Shown: positions 40,509-50,140 of the stretch, piece by piece
How positions within the stretch are numbered: the stretch's first letter is position 1
Layout of the letters: each line of letters begins with the position of its first letter
Assembly: GCA_005889405.1 (NCBI GenBank)
Contig: VBFY01000063.1
Location: 124,001 to 188,000 of the forward strand
Source of the DNA: Chloroflexota bacterium
Lineage (GTDB): Bacteria; Chloroflexota; Limnocylindria; P2-11E
Length of the DNA stretch: 64,000 nt
Direction: 5' to 3'
Position numbers and translations under genes: made by a program
The notes under the pieces: generated by a model
Told to the model about the DNA's origin: nothing
The model's database searches: none
Seen by the model: only the letters and a program-made list of their open reading frames with translations

Positions 40509-41495
40509 GTGGAGATCCTTGCCCTCGGTGTCTTACTGTCGGCATTCCTGCTCGGTCTCGTGCTCGGCGCGCCGTACATACGCGCCCTGCGGCGTTTCCG
40601 GATCGGACAGAACATCCGCCCCGAGGGTCCACAGACCCATTACGTCAAGCAGGGCATCCCGACGATGGGCGGCGCGCTGTTCATCGGCGTGACGTGCGCG
40701 CTCTGGCTGTTCGTCCTGCTTCTGTTGCCCGAGACCGAGCGCGATGTGTTCATCCCGCAGACGATCGTGCCGATCGGCGCGCTCGTCTTCGTCGGCGTGC
40801 TCGGCGCGATCGACGATCTCGTGAACGTCCGCTACGGCTTCGGCATCCGCGGGCGTCACAAGCTCGTCTGGCAGACGATCGTCGGCCTCGTTGGCGCGAT
40901 CTACATCCAGCGCCACTTCGGCGTCAACGGCGTGTACGTCCCGCTCGTCGGCGAGGTGCAGATCGGTGAGGTCGCGTTCGTCGCGCTCGCGCTGTTCACG
41001 ATCGTCGCGATGTCGAATGGGGTGAACCTCACCGACGGCATGGACGGTCTCGCCGGCGGCACCGCGGTCTTCGCTTTCCTGTCGGTCGCCTTCATCGCCG
41101 CCGCGCGCGGTTTCCCGTGGCTGGTCGTGTTCTGCGCCGCTATAACCGGAGCGATCCTGGCGTTCCTTTGGTTCAACGTGCATCCGGCGGAGGTGATCAT
41201 GGGCGACACCGGCGCGCTCGCGCTCGGCGCGACGCTCGCCACGATCGCACTGACGACCGGATTCGTCCTCCTGTTGCCGGTGCTGGGCGTGATCTTCGTC
41301 GCGGAGACGGTCTCGGTGATGATCCAGGTCGGCGCGTTCAAGCTTCGCGGCAAGCGGGTGTTCCGGATGTCGCCGCTGCACAACCACTTCGAGCTCATCG
41401 GCTGGGCCGAGGAGAAGGTCACGATCCGTTTTTGGCTCATCGGCGCGGTCGCGGGGATCGTCGCGGCGATCCTCGCGTATGCGACGCCGAAGTGA
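40509..41495 (+). CDS. mraY: Phospho-MurNAc-pentapeptide transferase MraY
   Basis: A 328-residue polytopic enzyme with about ten helices. It makes lipid I from UDP-MurNAc-pentapeptide and undecaprenyl phosphate. Motifs are GIPTMGG, LGAIDDLVNVR, SNGVNLTDGMDGLAGG, MGDTGALALG and SPLHNHFELIGW. The GTG at 40509 lies eight bases after murF. Confidence 0.95.
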   Translation: MEILALGVLLSAFLLGLVLGAPYIRALRRFRIGQNIRPEGPQTHYVKQGIPTMGGALFIGVTCALWLFVLLLLPETERDVFIPQTIVPIGALVFVGVLGAIDDLVNVRYGFGIRGRHKLVWQTIVGLVGAIYIQRHFGVNGVYVPLVGEVQIGEVAFVALALFTIVAMSNGVNLTDGMDGLAGGTAVFAFLSVAFIAAARGFPWLVVFCAAITGAILAFLWFNVHPAEVIMGDTGALALGATLATIALTTGFVLLLPVLGVIFVAETVSVMIQVGAFKLRGKRVFRMSPLHNHFELIGWAEEKVTIRFWLIGAVAGIVAAILAYATPK

Positions 41496-42268
41496 GCCGC
41501 GCCGCCCGCGGCACCGCACGTGCTCCGATGAAGATCTGGCGCGGCACCTGGGTGGAGCGCGACGGGATGCTGTGGTCGCCGCTGCTCGGCGCGCTCGGTC
41601 TCGTCGCGGGTTTCACGACGCGTGCGCAGGGCAGCCTCGCCGGCTCGCGCCATCAACTCGAGGAGCAGGCGCGCAATCGGACGGCGGTCGCGCGGACGCT
41701 CGGCTTCCCGGGGATCGCGCGCGTCAAGCAGGCGCACGGAAAGGACGTCGTGCGCCTGGACGGCCCCGCGGAACCGTGGCCGACGGCCGACGCGCTCTGG
41801 ACCGACCGCAGGGGCGTGCTGCTGGCGGTCGCCGCGGCCGACTGCGTGCCGGTCCTCGTCGCTGATCCGGAGGGACCTATCGGCGCCGCCCATGCCGGCT
41901 GGCAGGGGACCACTCTGCGCGTCGCGGAAGCGCTCGTCGAGGCGATGGTCACGGGAGGCGCGGCGCGCGAGCGGCTCGTCGCGTCGCTGGGCCCGGCGAT
42001 CGGACCATGCTGCTATGCCATCGATATGGAACGCGCGGCTATCGTCAACGAGCGGATCGGCGAGGGCTGCCTGCGGAAGGTGAACGATCGGATCGTGATG
42101 GACCTCTGGGCGGCTAACACCGCGCAGCTGCGGTCGGTCGGCGTGACTCGGATCGAGATGTCCGGCGTGTGCACGCTCTCGGGCGGCGCGGACCTCTGGT
42201 CGTATCGCGGCCGCGGTCCGGACGGCGTGTACGGCACCCAGCTCGGTTTCATCGGGAGACCGGCGTGA
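41492..42268 (+). CDS. pgeF: PgeF/YlmD family protein (laccase-domain)
   Basis: About 258 residues. Metal or active-site residues are in VKQAHGKDVV, AAADCVPVLVAD and GAAHAGWQGT, the H-C-H pattern of the family. Homologues act as purine nucleoside phosphorylase/adenosine deaminase or remove wrongly incorporated L-Ser in peptidoglycan precursors (E. coli PgeF); the dcw position favours the latter. GTG 41492 overlaps the mraY stop as GTGA; ATG 41528 (MKIWRG) is an alternative. Confidence 0.88.
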   Translation: MSRAARGTARAPMKIWRGTWVERDGMLWSPLLGALGLVAGFTTRAQGSLAGSRHQLEEQARNRTAVARTLGFPGIARVKQAHGKDVVRLDGPAEPWPTADALWTDRRGVLLAVAAADCVPVLVADPEGPIGAAHAGWQGTTLRVAEALVEAMVTGGAARERLVASLGPAIGPCCYAIDMERAAIVNERIGEGCLRKVNDRIVMDLWAANTAQLRSVGVTRIEMSGVCTLSGGADLWSYRGRGPDGVYGTQLGFIGRPA

Positions 42269-43689
42269 CCCTCCTCTTCGATGCGGAGGTCGGCCGCGAG
42301 GATTTCCGCGGGCGTCGCGTGACGATCGTCGGCCTGGGCAAGGGTCGCACGGCCTCGGGACTCGCGCGGTTCCTCGTGTCGTGCGGCGCGCGTGTGACGA
42401 TCACCGACGCGAAGCCGCGCGAACAGCTCGGGGAGGGCATCGGGCGCCTCGGCGACACGCCGGTCAAGCTCGTGCTTGGGCCGTCGAGCGACGATGCGGC
42501 GCTCGCCGACCCTGAGTTCGTGTTCGTAATCAACGGCGTGCGTCCGCGGTCGGCGACGATCCTGCGCGCGCTGCAGCGACGGATCCCTGTGCTCACGGAG
42601 ATCGGGCTGTTCTTCCGGCTGTGCCCGGCGACGATCGTCGGCGTGACCGGCACGAAGGGAAAGACCACCACGACGACCCTGATCGGTCAGATCCTGTCCC
42701 GCGCCAAGCGGCGCGTCGTCGTCGGCGGCAACATCGGACGCGCGATCATTCAAGAGCTCGACACGATGACGAAAGACGACATCGTGGTGCTCGAGCTCTC
42801 CTCGTTTCAGCTCGAGACGCTCGCGCGCAGCCCGCATGTCGCGGTCGTCACGAACATCGGCGAGGATCACCTGGACCATCACGGCACGCGTGAGAGCTAC
42901 ATCGCGGCCAAGCGCAACATCGTCGCCTGGCAGGGTGCCAACGACATCGCGGTGCTGAACCTCGACGATCCCACCACGATGGCCATACATACCGGCGTGC
43001 CCTCGATGGTGCGTGGCTTCTCGCTGAGTCTGCGTCCGCGGCACGGCGGATTCCTCGATGCCGACGGACGTCTGATCCTGACCGACGGCGAGCGGCGCAC
43101 GCCGATCATCGTCGCGAGCGAGCTGCGCATCCCGGGCCGCCACAACGTCGCGAACGCCCTCGCCGCGGCGATCGTCGGTGAGGTGTTCGACATCCCGCCC
43201 GACGTCATCGGAGCGGAGCTGCGCGCGTTCGAAGGCGTGGCCCGGCGTCTCGAGACCGTCGCCGAGAGCGATGGCGTCCTGTGGGTGAACGACTCCGCGT
43301 CGACGACGCCGGACGCGACCATCAAGGCCGTCGACGCGTTCGACCGACCGGCCGTCGTCATCCTCGGCGGCGTCGGTAAGGGCGCCGACTTCGGCGAGCT
43401 CGCGCGCGTGGTGGTCAAGCGCGCCCGCGCCGCGGTACTCATCGGAACGGCGGCGGACGAGATCGCGGGCGCGCTCGATGCCGCCGGCGCGCCACGCGCG
43501 GGCCTCACCGTCGAACTCGCGCGCACCCTCGAAGATGCGGTGACCGCGTCGCGCAGGCTCGCGAGGCCGGGCGACGTCGTGCTGCTCTCGCCCGCGTGCG
43601 CCTCGTTCGACATGTTCTCGTCGGCAGACGAGCGGGGCGACCGCTTCACCGCGCTGGTCCGATCGTTCACCGAGCCGGTGCGGTTGTGA
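42265..43689 (+). CDS. murD: UDP-MurNAc-L-Ala D-Glu ligase MurD
   Basis: A 474-residue Mur ligase. The N-terminal Rossmann domain is VTIVGLGKGRTASGLARFL, the ATP loop VTGTKGKTTTT, then ELSSFQLE, NIGEDHLDHHG and the C-terminal NDSASTTPDATIKAV. It adds D-glutamate. The start GTG 42265 overlaps the pgeF stop as GTGA. Confidence 0.93.
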   Translation: MTLLFDAEVGREDFRGRRVTIVGLGKGRTASGLARFLVSCGARVTITDAKPREQLGEGIGRLGDTPVKLVLGPSSDDAALADPEFVFVINGVRPRSATILRALQRRIPVLTEIGLFFRLCPATIVGVTGTKGKTTTTTLIGQILSRAKRRVVVGGNIGRAIIQELDTMTKDDIVVLELSSFQLETLARSPHVAVVTNIGEDHLDHHGTRESYIAAKRNIVAWQGANDIAVLNLDDPTTMAIHTGVPSMVRGFSLSLRPRHGGFLDADGRLILTDGERRTPIIVASELRIPGRHNVANALAAAIVGEVFDIPPDVIGAELRAFEGVARRLETVAESDGVLWVNDSASTTPDATIKAVDAFDRPAVVILGGVGKGADFGELARVVVKRARAAVLIGTAADEIAGALDAAGAPRAGLTVELARTLEDAVTASRRLARPGDVVLLSPACASFDMFSSADERGDRFTALVRSFTEPVRL

Positions 43690-44939
43690 GACTCCTCCGC
43701 ATACCGCGCACGACGTCGTACGACCTCGTCCTCGTCGTCGTGGTGCTCGCGCTCACGCTACTCGGGATCACGATGGTGTACAGCGCGAGCGGGATCAAGG
43801 CGCTCGACGCGCTCGACGACCCCCGGTATTTCCTGGGGTGGCAGTCGCTCTGGGCCGGGCTCGGACTGGTCGGGATGCTTGCCACGACGCGCATCGACTA
43901 CCACCGCTACCGCGCGCTCGCGCTTCCCCTGCTGGTCCTCGCAATCGCGTTGCTCGGCGCGGTGCTCCTTCCGGGTGTCGGCACGAGCGTGAACGGCGCC
44001 GCGCGCTGGCTTCGGGCGGGCCCGGTCGGGCTGCAGCCCGCCGAGTTCGCGAAGCTTGCCCTCATCCTCTATCTCGCGGCGTGGCTTGGCGCGCGTCGCG
44101 ATCGGATCACCGCGCCCGGGATCATGCTGGGCATGCTCGTCATCACCACCGTCTTCACCGCGCTCGTCTTCATCGAGCCCGACCTGGGGACGGCGATCGT
44201 CGTCGGAGTGGTCGCGCTCGTCATGTATTTCGCGGCCGGAGCGCGGCTGCGGGTGTTCGCCGCGCTCGGATCGCTCGCCGTCGTCGTCACACTCGCCGGT
44301 GCGCTCACGAGCGTCTATCGACTGCAGCGGATCACGACCTTCCTCGATCCGTGGAGCGATCCCCGCGACAAGGGCTACCAGGCGATCCAGTCCTTGTATG
44401 GTCTCGCGCTCGGCGGTCTGTTCGGCGAGGGACTCGGCGCCGGCCGCGAAAAGTTCGGCTACCTGCCCTTCCCGTACACCGATTCGATCTTCGCGATCCT
44501 CGGCGACGAGCTCGGTCTCGCCGGCACGCTCGCCGTCATCGTCTTATTCCTCGTGCTCGGGTACCGCGGCGTCCGTATCGCGCTGCGCGCACCCGATCCG
44601 ATGGGCGCGCTCATCGCGACAGGCATCACGACCTGGCTGGTGTTCCAGGCGTGGGTGAACATGGCCGTCGTCGCCAGCCTCGTGCCGATGACGGGCATCA
44701 CGCTTCCATTCATCTCGTACGGCGGCTCGTCGCTCTGCGTCGGTCTCATCGCGGTCGGTATCCTCCTCAACGTTGGACGACAGGCCGCGCCGGCGCCAGC
44801 GAGCGTGCCGCGTGCTCCTCGTCGGAGGCGGGACGGGCGGGCACGTCAGCCCGCTGCTCGCGATCGCCGAGGCGCTGCGCGAGATCGATCCGGAGGTGGG
44901 ATTCCTCTTCCTCGGTGGTCGTCGCGGACGCGAAGCTGA
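43686..44939 (+). CDS. ftsW: Lipid II polymerase FtsW
   Basis: A 417-residue SEDS protein with about ten helices: GITMVYSASG, VNGAARWLRAGPVGLQPAEFAKLALILYLA, EPDLGTAIV, GYQAIQSLYGLALGGLFGEGLGAGREKFGYLP and MTGITLPFISYGGSSL. It polymerises septal glycan with FtsI. The last 50 or so residues are arginine-rich and overlap murG by 167 bases out of frame. Start GTG 43686 overlaps the murD stop as GTGA. Confidence 0.93.
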   Translation: MRLLRIPRTTSYDLVLVVVVLALTLLGITMVYSASGIKALDALDDPRYFLGWQSLWAGLGLVGMLATTRIDYHRYRALALPLLVLAIALLGAVLLPGVGTSVNGAARWLRAGPVGLQPAEFAKLALILYLAAWLGARRDRITAPGIMLGMLVITTVFTALVFIEPDLGTAIVVGVVALVMYFAAGARLRVFAALGSLAVVVTLAGALTSVYRLQRITTFLDPWSDPRDKGYQAIQSLYGLALGGLFGEGLGAGREKFGYLPFPYTDSIFAILGDELGLAGTLAVIVLFLVLGYRGVRIALRAPDPMGALIATGITTWLVFQAWVNMAVVASLVPMTGITLPFISYGGSSLCVGLIAVGILLNVGRQAAPAPASVPRAPRRRRDGRARQPAARDRRGAARDRSGGGIPLPRWSSRTRS

Positions 44940-45912
44940 ACTCGTGCCGGCCGCCGGCCTGCCGTTCCACGCGACTCCGATGCCATCGCTGCGAGACCCG
45001 GATTCGCGTCTCGCGCTGCTGCGGACCGTCGCGGTCGCGCCGCTCGCCTTTCTCGATGCGCTCGCCTCGATTTGGCGGTTCCGGCCCGGCGTGTGCTGCA
45101 CCACCGGCGGCGTCGTCGCCATCCCCGTCACGCTCGCGGCGCGCCTGATGCGTGTCCCGGTCTACTTGTGGGACGGTAACGCCCTGCCGGGCCGCGCGAC
45201 ACGTCTTCTCGCGTCCTTCAGCTCGCGCATCGGCGTCAGCTACGAGCAGGCGCGGCGCGTGCTGCCGCGCGGCCGCACGGTGCTGGCGGGGACTCCGATT
45301 CGCGCGTCGCTTCTGAAGTGGACGCGAGAGCGCGGTCGCGAGACGTTCGCCGTGCCGGCGGAAGCGATGCTCGTCGTGGTGAGCGGCGGGAGCCAGGGCT
45401 CCGAGCGCGTCAACGATGCGCTCTGGTCCGCGCTCGGTCGCATCATCCGGCGCGCTTACGTCCTCCACATCACCGGCGACAAGCACGGAACGCGCGCCGA
45501 GGCGCGACGCGCGAACCTGCCCGACGAGACGCGCGACCATTACATCGTTCGTCGGTTCCTCGGCGACGAGATGGGCGGCGCGCTTGCCGCCGCGGACCTT
45601 GCGATCGGCCGGGCCGGGGCTTCGTCGATCGCGGAGCCGCTCGCGTTCGGGATCCCGCTGCTGCTGATCCCGTTCGGCGCCGCCATGGAAGGGCACCAGG
45701 AGGCCAACGCACGCGCGATGGAGGAGACAGGCGCCGCGATCAGCATGCGCGAGGGCGAGCTCGATGGCGATCGCTTCACCGCGCAGGTCATCGGGCTCTT
45801 ACAGAACCCCGATGGCCTGAAGCGGATGGCGAACGCCGCCCGCGCGGCGGGTCGCCCGCAGGCCGCGCGCGACATCGCGCGCGACCTCCTGTCGCTTGGC
45901 GGCTGCGGTTGA
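44773..45912 (+). CDS. murG: Lipid II synthase glycosyltransferase MurG
   Basis: About 379 residues. It adds GlcNAc to lipid I. Motifs are LLVGGGTGGHVSPLLAIAEAL, the CCTTGGVVAIPVTLAA segment, and GRAGASSIAEPLAFGIPLLLIPF. The start is unclear: TTG 44773 gives an extra basic N-terminus, GTG 44812 begins just inside the conserved glycine loop. Either overlaps ftsW considerably. Confidence 0.92.
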   Translation: MDDRPRRRQRACRVLLVGGGTGGHVSPLLAIAEALREIDPEVGFLFLGGRRGREAELVPAAGLPFHATPMPSLRDPDSRLALLRTVAVAPLAFLDALASIWRFRPGVCCTTGGVVAIPVTLAARLMRVPVYLWDGNALPGRATRLLASFSSRIGVSYEQARRVLPRGRTVLAGTPIRASLLKWTRERGRETFAVPAEAMLVVVSGGSQGSERVNDALWSALGRIIRRAYVLHITGDKHGTRAEARRANLPDETRDHYIVRRFLGDEMGGALAAADLAIGRAGASSIAEPLAFGIPLLLIPFGAAMEGHQEANARAMEETGAAISMREGELDGDRFTAQVIGLLQNPDGLKRMANAARAAGRPQAARDIARDLLSLGGCG

Positions 45913-47225
45913 GGATCCACATCGTCGGCATCGGCGGCGCCGGGATGTCGGCGGTGGGGAAGCTCCTTCTCGCGGACGGACATGAGGTCACCGGCTCGGA
46001 CAATGGGCGCTGGCCGCTGGCCGATGCGCTCGCGCGCGAAGGAGCGGCGGTGCACGAGCGTTTCGCGGCCGAGCACGTGCCGGGCACGGACATCCTGCTC
46101 CGGTCGAGCGCGTACCGGGAGGACAACGTCGAGGTCGCGGAGGCGCTCCGCCTCGGCATCAGGGTGTGGAAGCGTGAGGACGCCTGGCGTTTCCTGGCGA
46201 AGGGTAAGCGGGTGATCGCGGTCGCCGGCACGCACGGCAAGTCGACGACGACCGCGCTGGTCTGGTCGGCTCTGCGCGCCGGGAACGTCGATGCCTCGCT
46301 GATCTGCGGCGCCGTCCTGCGCGGCCTCCGTTCCAACGCGCACGCCGGGACGAGCGATGTGCTCGTGATCGAGGCCGACGAGTACGACAACACGTTCCAT
46401 GCGCTTGCGCCGCTGATCGCGGTCGTGACGACGGTCGATCACGACCACGTCGACATGTTCCCCACGCGCGAGTCGTACCGCGACGCGTTCCGCATCTTCG
46501 TCCGCGGCATTCAGCCCCGCGGCACCCTGGTGACGTGCATCGACGACGACGGCGCCCGCGATCTCGCGCGCTACACCGCCAGGGAGCTCGGCCGCGACGT
46601 CCTCACCTACGGATTCGGCGAACAAGCGAACCTGCCCGTGTCGCGGGTCTCCGAGAAGGTGTACGCGCTCGGCGACACGCAGGTCGGCCTGCAGATCCCC
46701 GGTCAGCACAACGCTCTCAATGCGGCCGCGGCCGTTCTCGCCGCGCATGCATTCGGCGTGACGAAGAGGGACGCCGCGCTCGGCGTGTCGGAGTTCCCCG
46801 GGGTGGAGCGGCGCCTCGAGCCACTCGGTGCCGCCGCGGGTGTAAGGGTCGTCGACGACTACGCGCACATGCCGGCCGAGATCGCCGTCGGCCTCGACGC
46901 GTTCCCGAATGCGGTCGTGGTCTTCCAGCCTCACACGCCGAGTCGCCTGGCGAAGTTCTTCGATGATTTCGTCACGGTCCTGCGTCGGGCACGTGCCGTC
47001 GTGATCGTCGAGACCTTCTCATCCGCTCGCGAGCGACCCGAGACGACCTCCCGCGCGATGGCGCTCGCCGAGGCCGTTGGCGGACGATACGTGCGCGACG
47101 GCGCTGAGGCCGCTCGCGTCGCTGCCGATCTCGCTGGCCCAGGCGATGTCGTGCTCGTGATGGGCGCGGGCGACGTGCGGCCCGTTGGGGAACGCGTGCT
47201 CGAGCTGCTCCGGACACCGGTGTGA
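45909..47225 (+). CDS. murC: UDP-MurNAc L-Ala ligase MurC
   Basis: A 438-residue Mur ligase that adds the first amino acid. It opens RIHIVGIGGAGMSAVGKLLL, has VAGTHGKSTTTALVWSAL as ATP loop and EADEYDNTFHAL, and ends with the Mur C-terminal domain (VVDDYAHMPAEI). The TTG 45909 overlaps the murG stop as TTGA; the track start is inside murG. Confidence 0.94.
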   Translation: MRIHIVGIGGAGMSAVGKLLLADGHEVTGSDNGRWPLADALAREGAAVHERFAAEHVPGTDILLRSSAYREDNVEVAEALRLGIRVWKREDAWRFLAKGKRVIAVAGTHGKSTTTALVWSALRAGNVDASLICGAVLRGLRSNAHAGTSDVLVIEADEYDNTFHALAPLIAVVTTVDHDHVDMFPTRESYRDAFRIFVRGIQPRGTLVTCIDDDGARDLARYTARELGRDVLTYGFGEQANLPVSRVSEKVYALGDTQVGLQIPGQHNALNAAAAVLAAHAFGVTKRDAALGVSEFPGVERRLEPLGAAAGVRVVDDYAHMPAEIAVGLDAFPNAVVVFQPHTPSRLAKFFDDFVTVLRRARAVVIVETFSSARERPETTSRAMALAEAVGGRYVRDGAEAARVAADLAGPGDVVLVMGAGDVRPVGERVLELLRTPV

Positions 47226-48094
47226 AGCTGCTCCCGTTCGGAGTCCGCGACGAGCCTATGAACAAACACACCTCGCTCCATATCGGGGGTCCAGCCGATT
47301 TCTTCGTGCGTGTCACCACCGAGCGCGATCTCGTTGGTGCGATCGCGGTGGCGCGCGAGCACGAGCTGCCCGTGCTGATGCTCGGCGGTGGGACCAACAT
47401 GCTCGTCTCGGACCTGGGCGTTCGCGGCGTCGTCCTGCAGAACGACTGGAGCGAGACGTCGGTCGACGGAACGACGATCACCGCGGCGTCCGGCACGCCG
47501 CTCGCGTCGGTCGCCGCCGCTGCGGCGCGGAACGGCATCGTCGGGCTCGAGTGGATGGCCACGGTACCCGGCACCGTCGGCGGCGCCGTCCACGGAAATG
47601 CCGGCGCATTCGGCAGCGAGACGAAGGACGTGCTCGTTGACGCCGAGCTGATGGACCTCAATGGCGCCACCTGGACGGTCCCCACCGCCGAGCTCGACTA
47701 CGCGTACCGCAGGTCGATGCTGCAGGGGACGCCGATCGTGGTCATGCGCGCGAGGTTCCGCGGCACGCTGGGCGATCGCGCGAGCGCAGTCAAGCGGATC
47801 AAGGAGATCGCCAATGAGCGCATCGCCAAACAGCCGCTCGCGCAGCCGAACACCGGCTCGATCTTCCGCAACCCGCCGGGTGATCACGCTGGGAGACTGA
47901 TCGAAGCGGCCGGACTGAAGGGCGCCACCGAGGGTGGAGCGATGGTGAGCACGAAGCACGCGAACTTCATCGTGAACGTCGGCGACGCGAGCGCGACGGA
48001 CGTGAGAGCGCTGATGGAGCTCTGTCAGCGAGAAGTGCGCGAGAAGTTCGACGTCGAGCTGATTCCCGAAGTGGAGCTTGTTGGCGAATGGTGA
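47222..48094 (+). CDS. murB: UDP-N-acetylenolpyruvoylglucosamine reductase MurB
   Basis: A 290-residue FAD enzyme that makes UDP-MurNAc. FAD-binding LMLGGGTNMLVSDLGVRG and VPGTVGGAVHGNAGAFG are followed by the catalytic YRRSM region and the short NTGSIFRNPPGDHAGRLIE, which marks type II MurB (as in Gram-positives). GTG 47222 overlaps the murC stop as GTGA. Confidence 0.94.
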   Translation: MKLLPFGVRDEPMNKHTSLHIGGPADFFVRVTTERDLVGAIAVAREHELPVLMLGGGTNMLVSDLGVRGVVLQNDWSETSVDGTTITAASGTPLASVAAAAARNGIVGLEWMATVPGTVGGAVHGNAGAFGSETKDVLVDAELMDLNGATWTVPTAELDYAYRRSMLQGTPIVVMRARFRGTLGDRASAVKRIKEIANERIAKQPLAQPNTGSIFRNPPGDHAGRLIEAAGLKGATEGGAMVSTKHANFIVNVGDASATDVRALMELCQREVREKFDVELIPEVELVGEW

Positions 48095-48257
48095 TCCTCC
48101 GAGCGCGCGCCGCGGGTCCTGCCCCGGCTCGGGGTTCTCGCTCGCTCGAAACGTATCCCCGCCCGTCCGCCTGCGTCACTTGCGCGTTTGGCGGGGCCCC
48201 TCGACTCTCGCTCGCGAGAACGCCACTCGCCGTGTCACCCGCGGCGCGCGTCGCGTC

Positions 48258-49364
48258 GTGACCCCCTCCTCATCAGGCCCCAAACGAATTCGAGTCGGCA
48301 TCCTTACAGGCGGCGCATCTGCTGAACGCGACATCTCGCTCGCAACGGGCGCTCAGATCGCCGACAGCTTGCCGAAGGATCGCTTCGAAACCGTGCTCCT
48401 GGATCCGCTCGCCTTGATGGCACGCAATCCGTCGCTGAGCGACGAGCAACGCGAACAGGCGCGGTCGCTTCTTCAGAGCGGCGGCCTGCTCAAGCATCCG
48501 CGCGCCCTCCCCAAGGGGCTCGAAGCGCACATCGCGAGCGCCGAGAAGGCGATCGTTCCGGCGTCGGCGGCGATGTCGAACAGCGCGGGCCCGGTCGACG
48601 TGGTGATCCTCGCGCTCCACGGCACGTGGGGCGAGGACGGGCGGATCCAGGGTCTGCTCGATACGGTCGGCATCCCGTACACGGGGTCGGGCGTGCTCGC
48701 CTCGGCCCTCGCGATGGATAAGGTCATGGCCAAGCGTGTCCTCGCGTCGGAAGGTCTCGATGTCCCGCGTGGCGTGGTGGTCGCGTCAGCGTCGGACGAC
48801 GATCTGGCGGAGGCGCGGGCCGTCGGCCTGCCGGTATTCGTGAAGCCAGTCGCGGGTGGCTCGAGCGTAGGTGCGGCGATCGTCACCCGGGCCGAGCAGC
48901 TCGCGCCGGCGATCATCGAGGCACTGAAGTTCGACGAACGCGCCCTCATCGAAGAGCTCGTCGGTGGCACGGAGCTGACGGTCGCCGTCATCGGCAACGA
49001 CGAGCTGACACCGCTTCCGGTCATCGAGATCGTCACCAGACGCGAATTCTTCGACTACACGGCGAAGTACAGCTCCGGGGAGAGCGAGGAGATCGTGCCC
49101 GCGCGCATCGCGGACGACGTCGCGCGACGCGCGCAGGACATTGCCGTCCGCGCGCACCTGGCGCTCGGCTGTCGCGGGATGTCGCGGACCGACCTGATGT
49201 TGTCTGGTGACCGAATGGTCGTGCTCGAGGTCAACACCATCCCGGGCATGACCGCGAACAGCCTGCTGCCGAAGGCGGCGCGCGCCGCCGGCATCCAGTT
49301 CGGCGATCTCCTCGCGCGCTTCGTCGAGTGGGCCCTCGAGGACGCGCGCCGGCGCGCGCGCTGA
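48258..49364 (+). CDS. ddl: D-alanine-D-alanine ligase
   Basis: About 368 residues with the ATP-grasp fold. VGILTGGASAERDISLATG is the N-terminal motif, then ALHGTWGEDGRIQG, PVFVKPVAGGSSVGA and LEVNTIPGMTANSLLPKAARAAG. It supplies D-Ala-D-Ala to MurF. The start is GTG 48258 (VTPSSSGPKRIRVG); the 163 bases between murB and this start contain no other recognisable gene. Confidence 0.93.
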   Translation: MTPSSSGPKRIRVGILTGGASAERDISLATGAQIADSLPKDRFETVLLDPLALMARNPSLSDEQREQARSLLQSGGLLKHPRALPKGLEAHIASAEKAIVPASAAMSNSAGPVDVVILALHGTWGEDGRIQGLLDTVGIPYTGSGVLASALAMDKVMAKRVLASEGLDVPRGVVVASASDDDLAEARAVGLPVFVKPVAGGSSVGAAIVTRAEQLAPAIIEALKFDERALIEELVGGTELTVAVIGNDELTPLPVIEIVTRREFFDYTAKYSSGESEEIVPARIADDVARRAQDIAVRAHLALGCRGMSRTDLMLSGDRMVVLEVNTIPGMTANSLLPKAARAAGIQFGDLLARFVEWALEDARRRAR

Positions 49365-50134
49365 GCGCTCGCTCCCGACGTTCCAGCCGCAGCGCCCCCC
49401 GCCGCCGGCGGCCGGCGTTCCGCATCAAGGATCCAGCGCGTGCGGGCGCCGCGCTCATCGCGATCGCCTGCGCCGCGGCGCTCCTCGTCGTGGCGCTCGC
49501 GGACCTCGCGCATATCGAGGACGTCGTCGTTGTTGGGGCGAGGCACGTGTCGCGCGATGCCGCACGGTCCCAGAGTGGCCTCGACGGTGTGCCGACATTC
49601 CTCGCCAGCGCGGCCGATGCCCGCGCGCAGCTGCGGACGCTTCCCGCGGTGCGCGACGCAAGGGTCGAGGTCGTGCTGCCCTCCACGGCGCGGATCACGC
49701 TCGTCGAGCGCGAGGCCGTGGGCCGGTGGGTCGCGAGCGACAACGTCGAGTGGTTCTTCGACGGGGGCGGTGTCCTCTTTCCGTCGATCGACCGGACTGG
49801 CGCGCCGGACCTGCGGATATTCGATGAGCGCGCACCGCGCAGCGCCGGCGAGCGCATCGATCCGCCCGCTCTCGTCGACTCCGCGCTCCGTCTTGCCGCG
49901 CTGGCGCCAGGCGAGCTGCGCAGCGACGCCAACGATCTGCGCGTCGTGATGACCGCGGGTCCGAACGGTCTGGTGCTCCGCACCGGAGCGAAGTGGGAGG
50001 TCCGCTTCGGGACGGCCGATCGCTTCGACGAGAAACTGTCTCTCGCGAGGCGCTTCCTCAGGGACAACCCAACGCGGCGCTTAGACTACGTCGACGTGCG
50101 CAGCCCCGATCGCATCGTCTTCAGCCCGAATTAG
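49328..50134 (+). CDS. ftsQ: Cell division protein FtsQ/DivIB-like
   Basis: About 268 residues. An arginine-rich cytoplasmic tail precedes one helix (AGAALIAIACAAALLVVAL), then a POTRA-like segment (IEDVVVVGARHVSRDAARSQSG) and an FtsQ domain (RDARVEVVLPSTARITLVEREAVGRW). GTG 49328 lies within ddl; CTG 49361 overlaps the ddl stop as CTGA in the same frame and would shorten the disordered tail by eleven residues. Confidence 0.87.
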   Translation: MGPRGRAPARALSARSRRSSRSAPRRRRPAFRIKDPARAGAALIAIACAAALLVVALADLAHIEDVVVVGARHVSRDAARSQSGLDGVPTFLASAADARAQLRTLPAVRDARVEVVLPSTARITLVEREAVGRWVASDNVEWFFDGGGVLFPSIDRTGAPDLRIFDERAPRSAGERIDPPALVDSALRLAALAPGELRSDANDLRVVMTAGPNGLVLRTGAKWEVRFGTADRFDEKLSLARRFLRDNPTRRLDYVDVRSPDRIVFSPN

Positions 50135-50140
50135 TCCTTC

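Noticed and set aside
45540-46934. 464-residue minus-strand ORF opposite murG and murC
   Set aside because: No recognisable motif; murG and murC on the other strand are certain.
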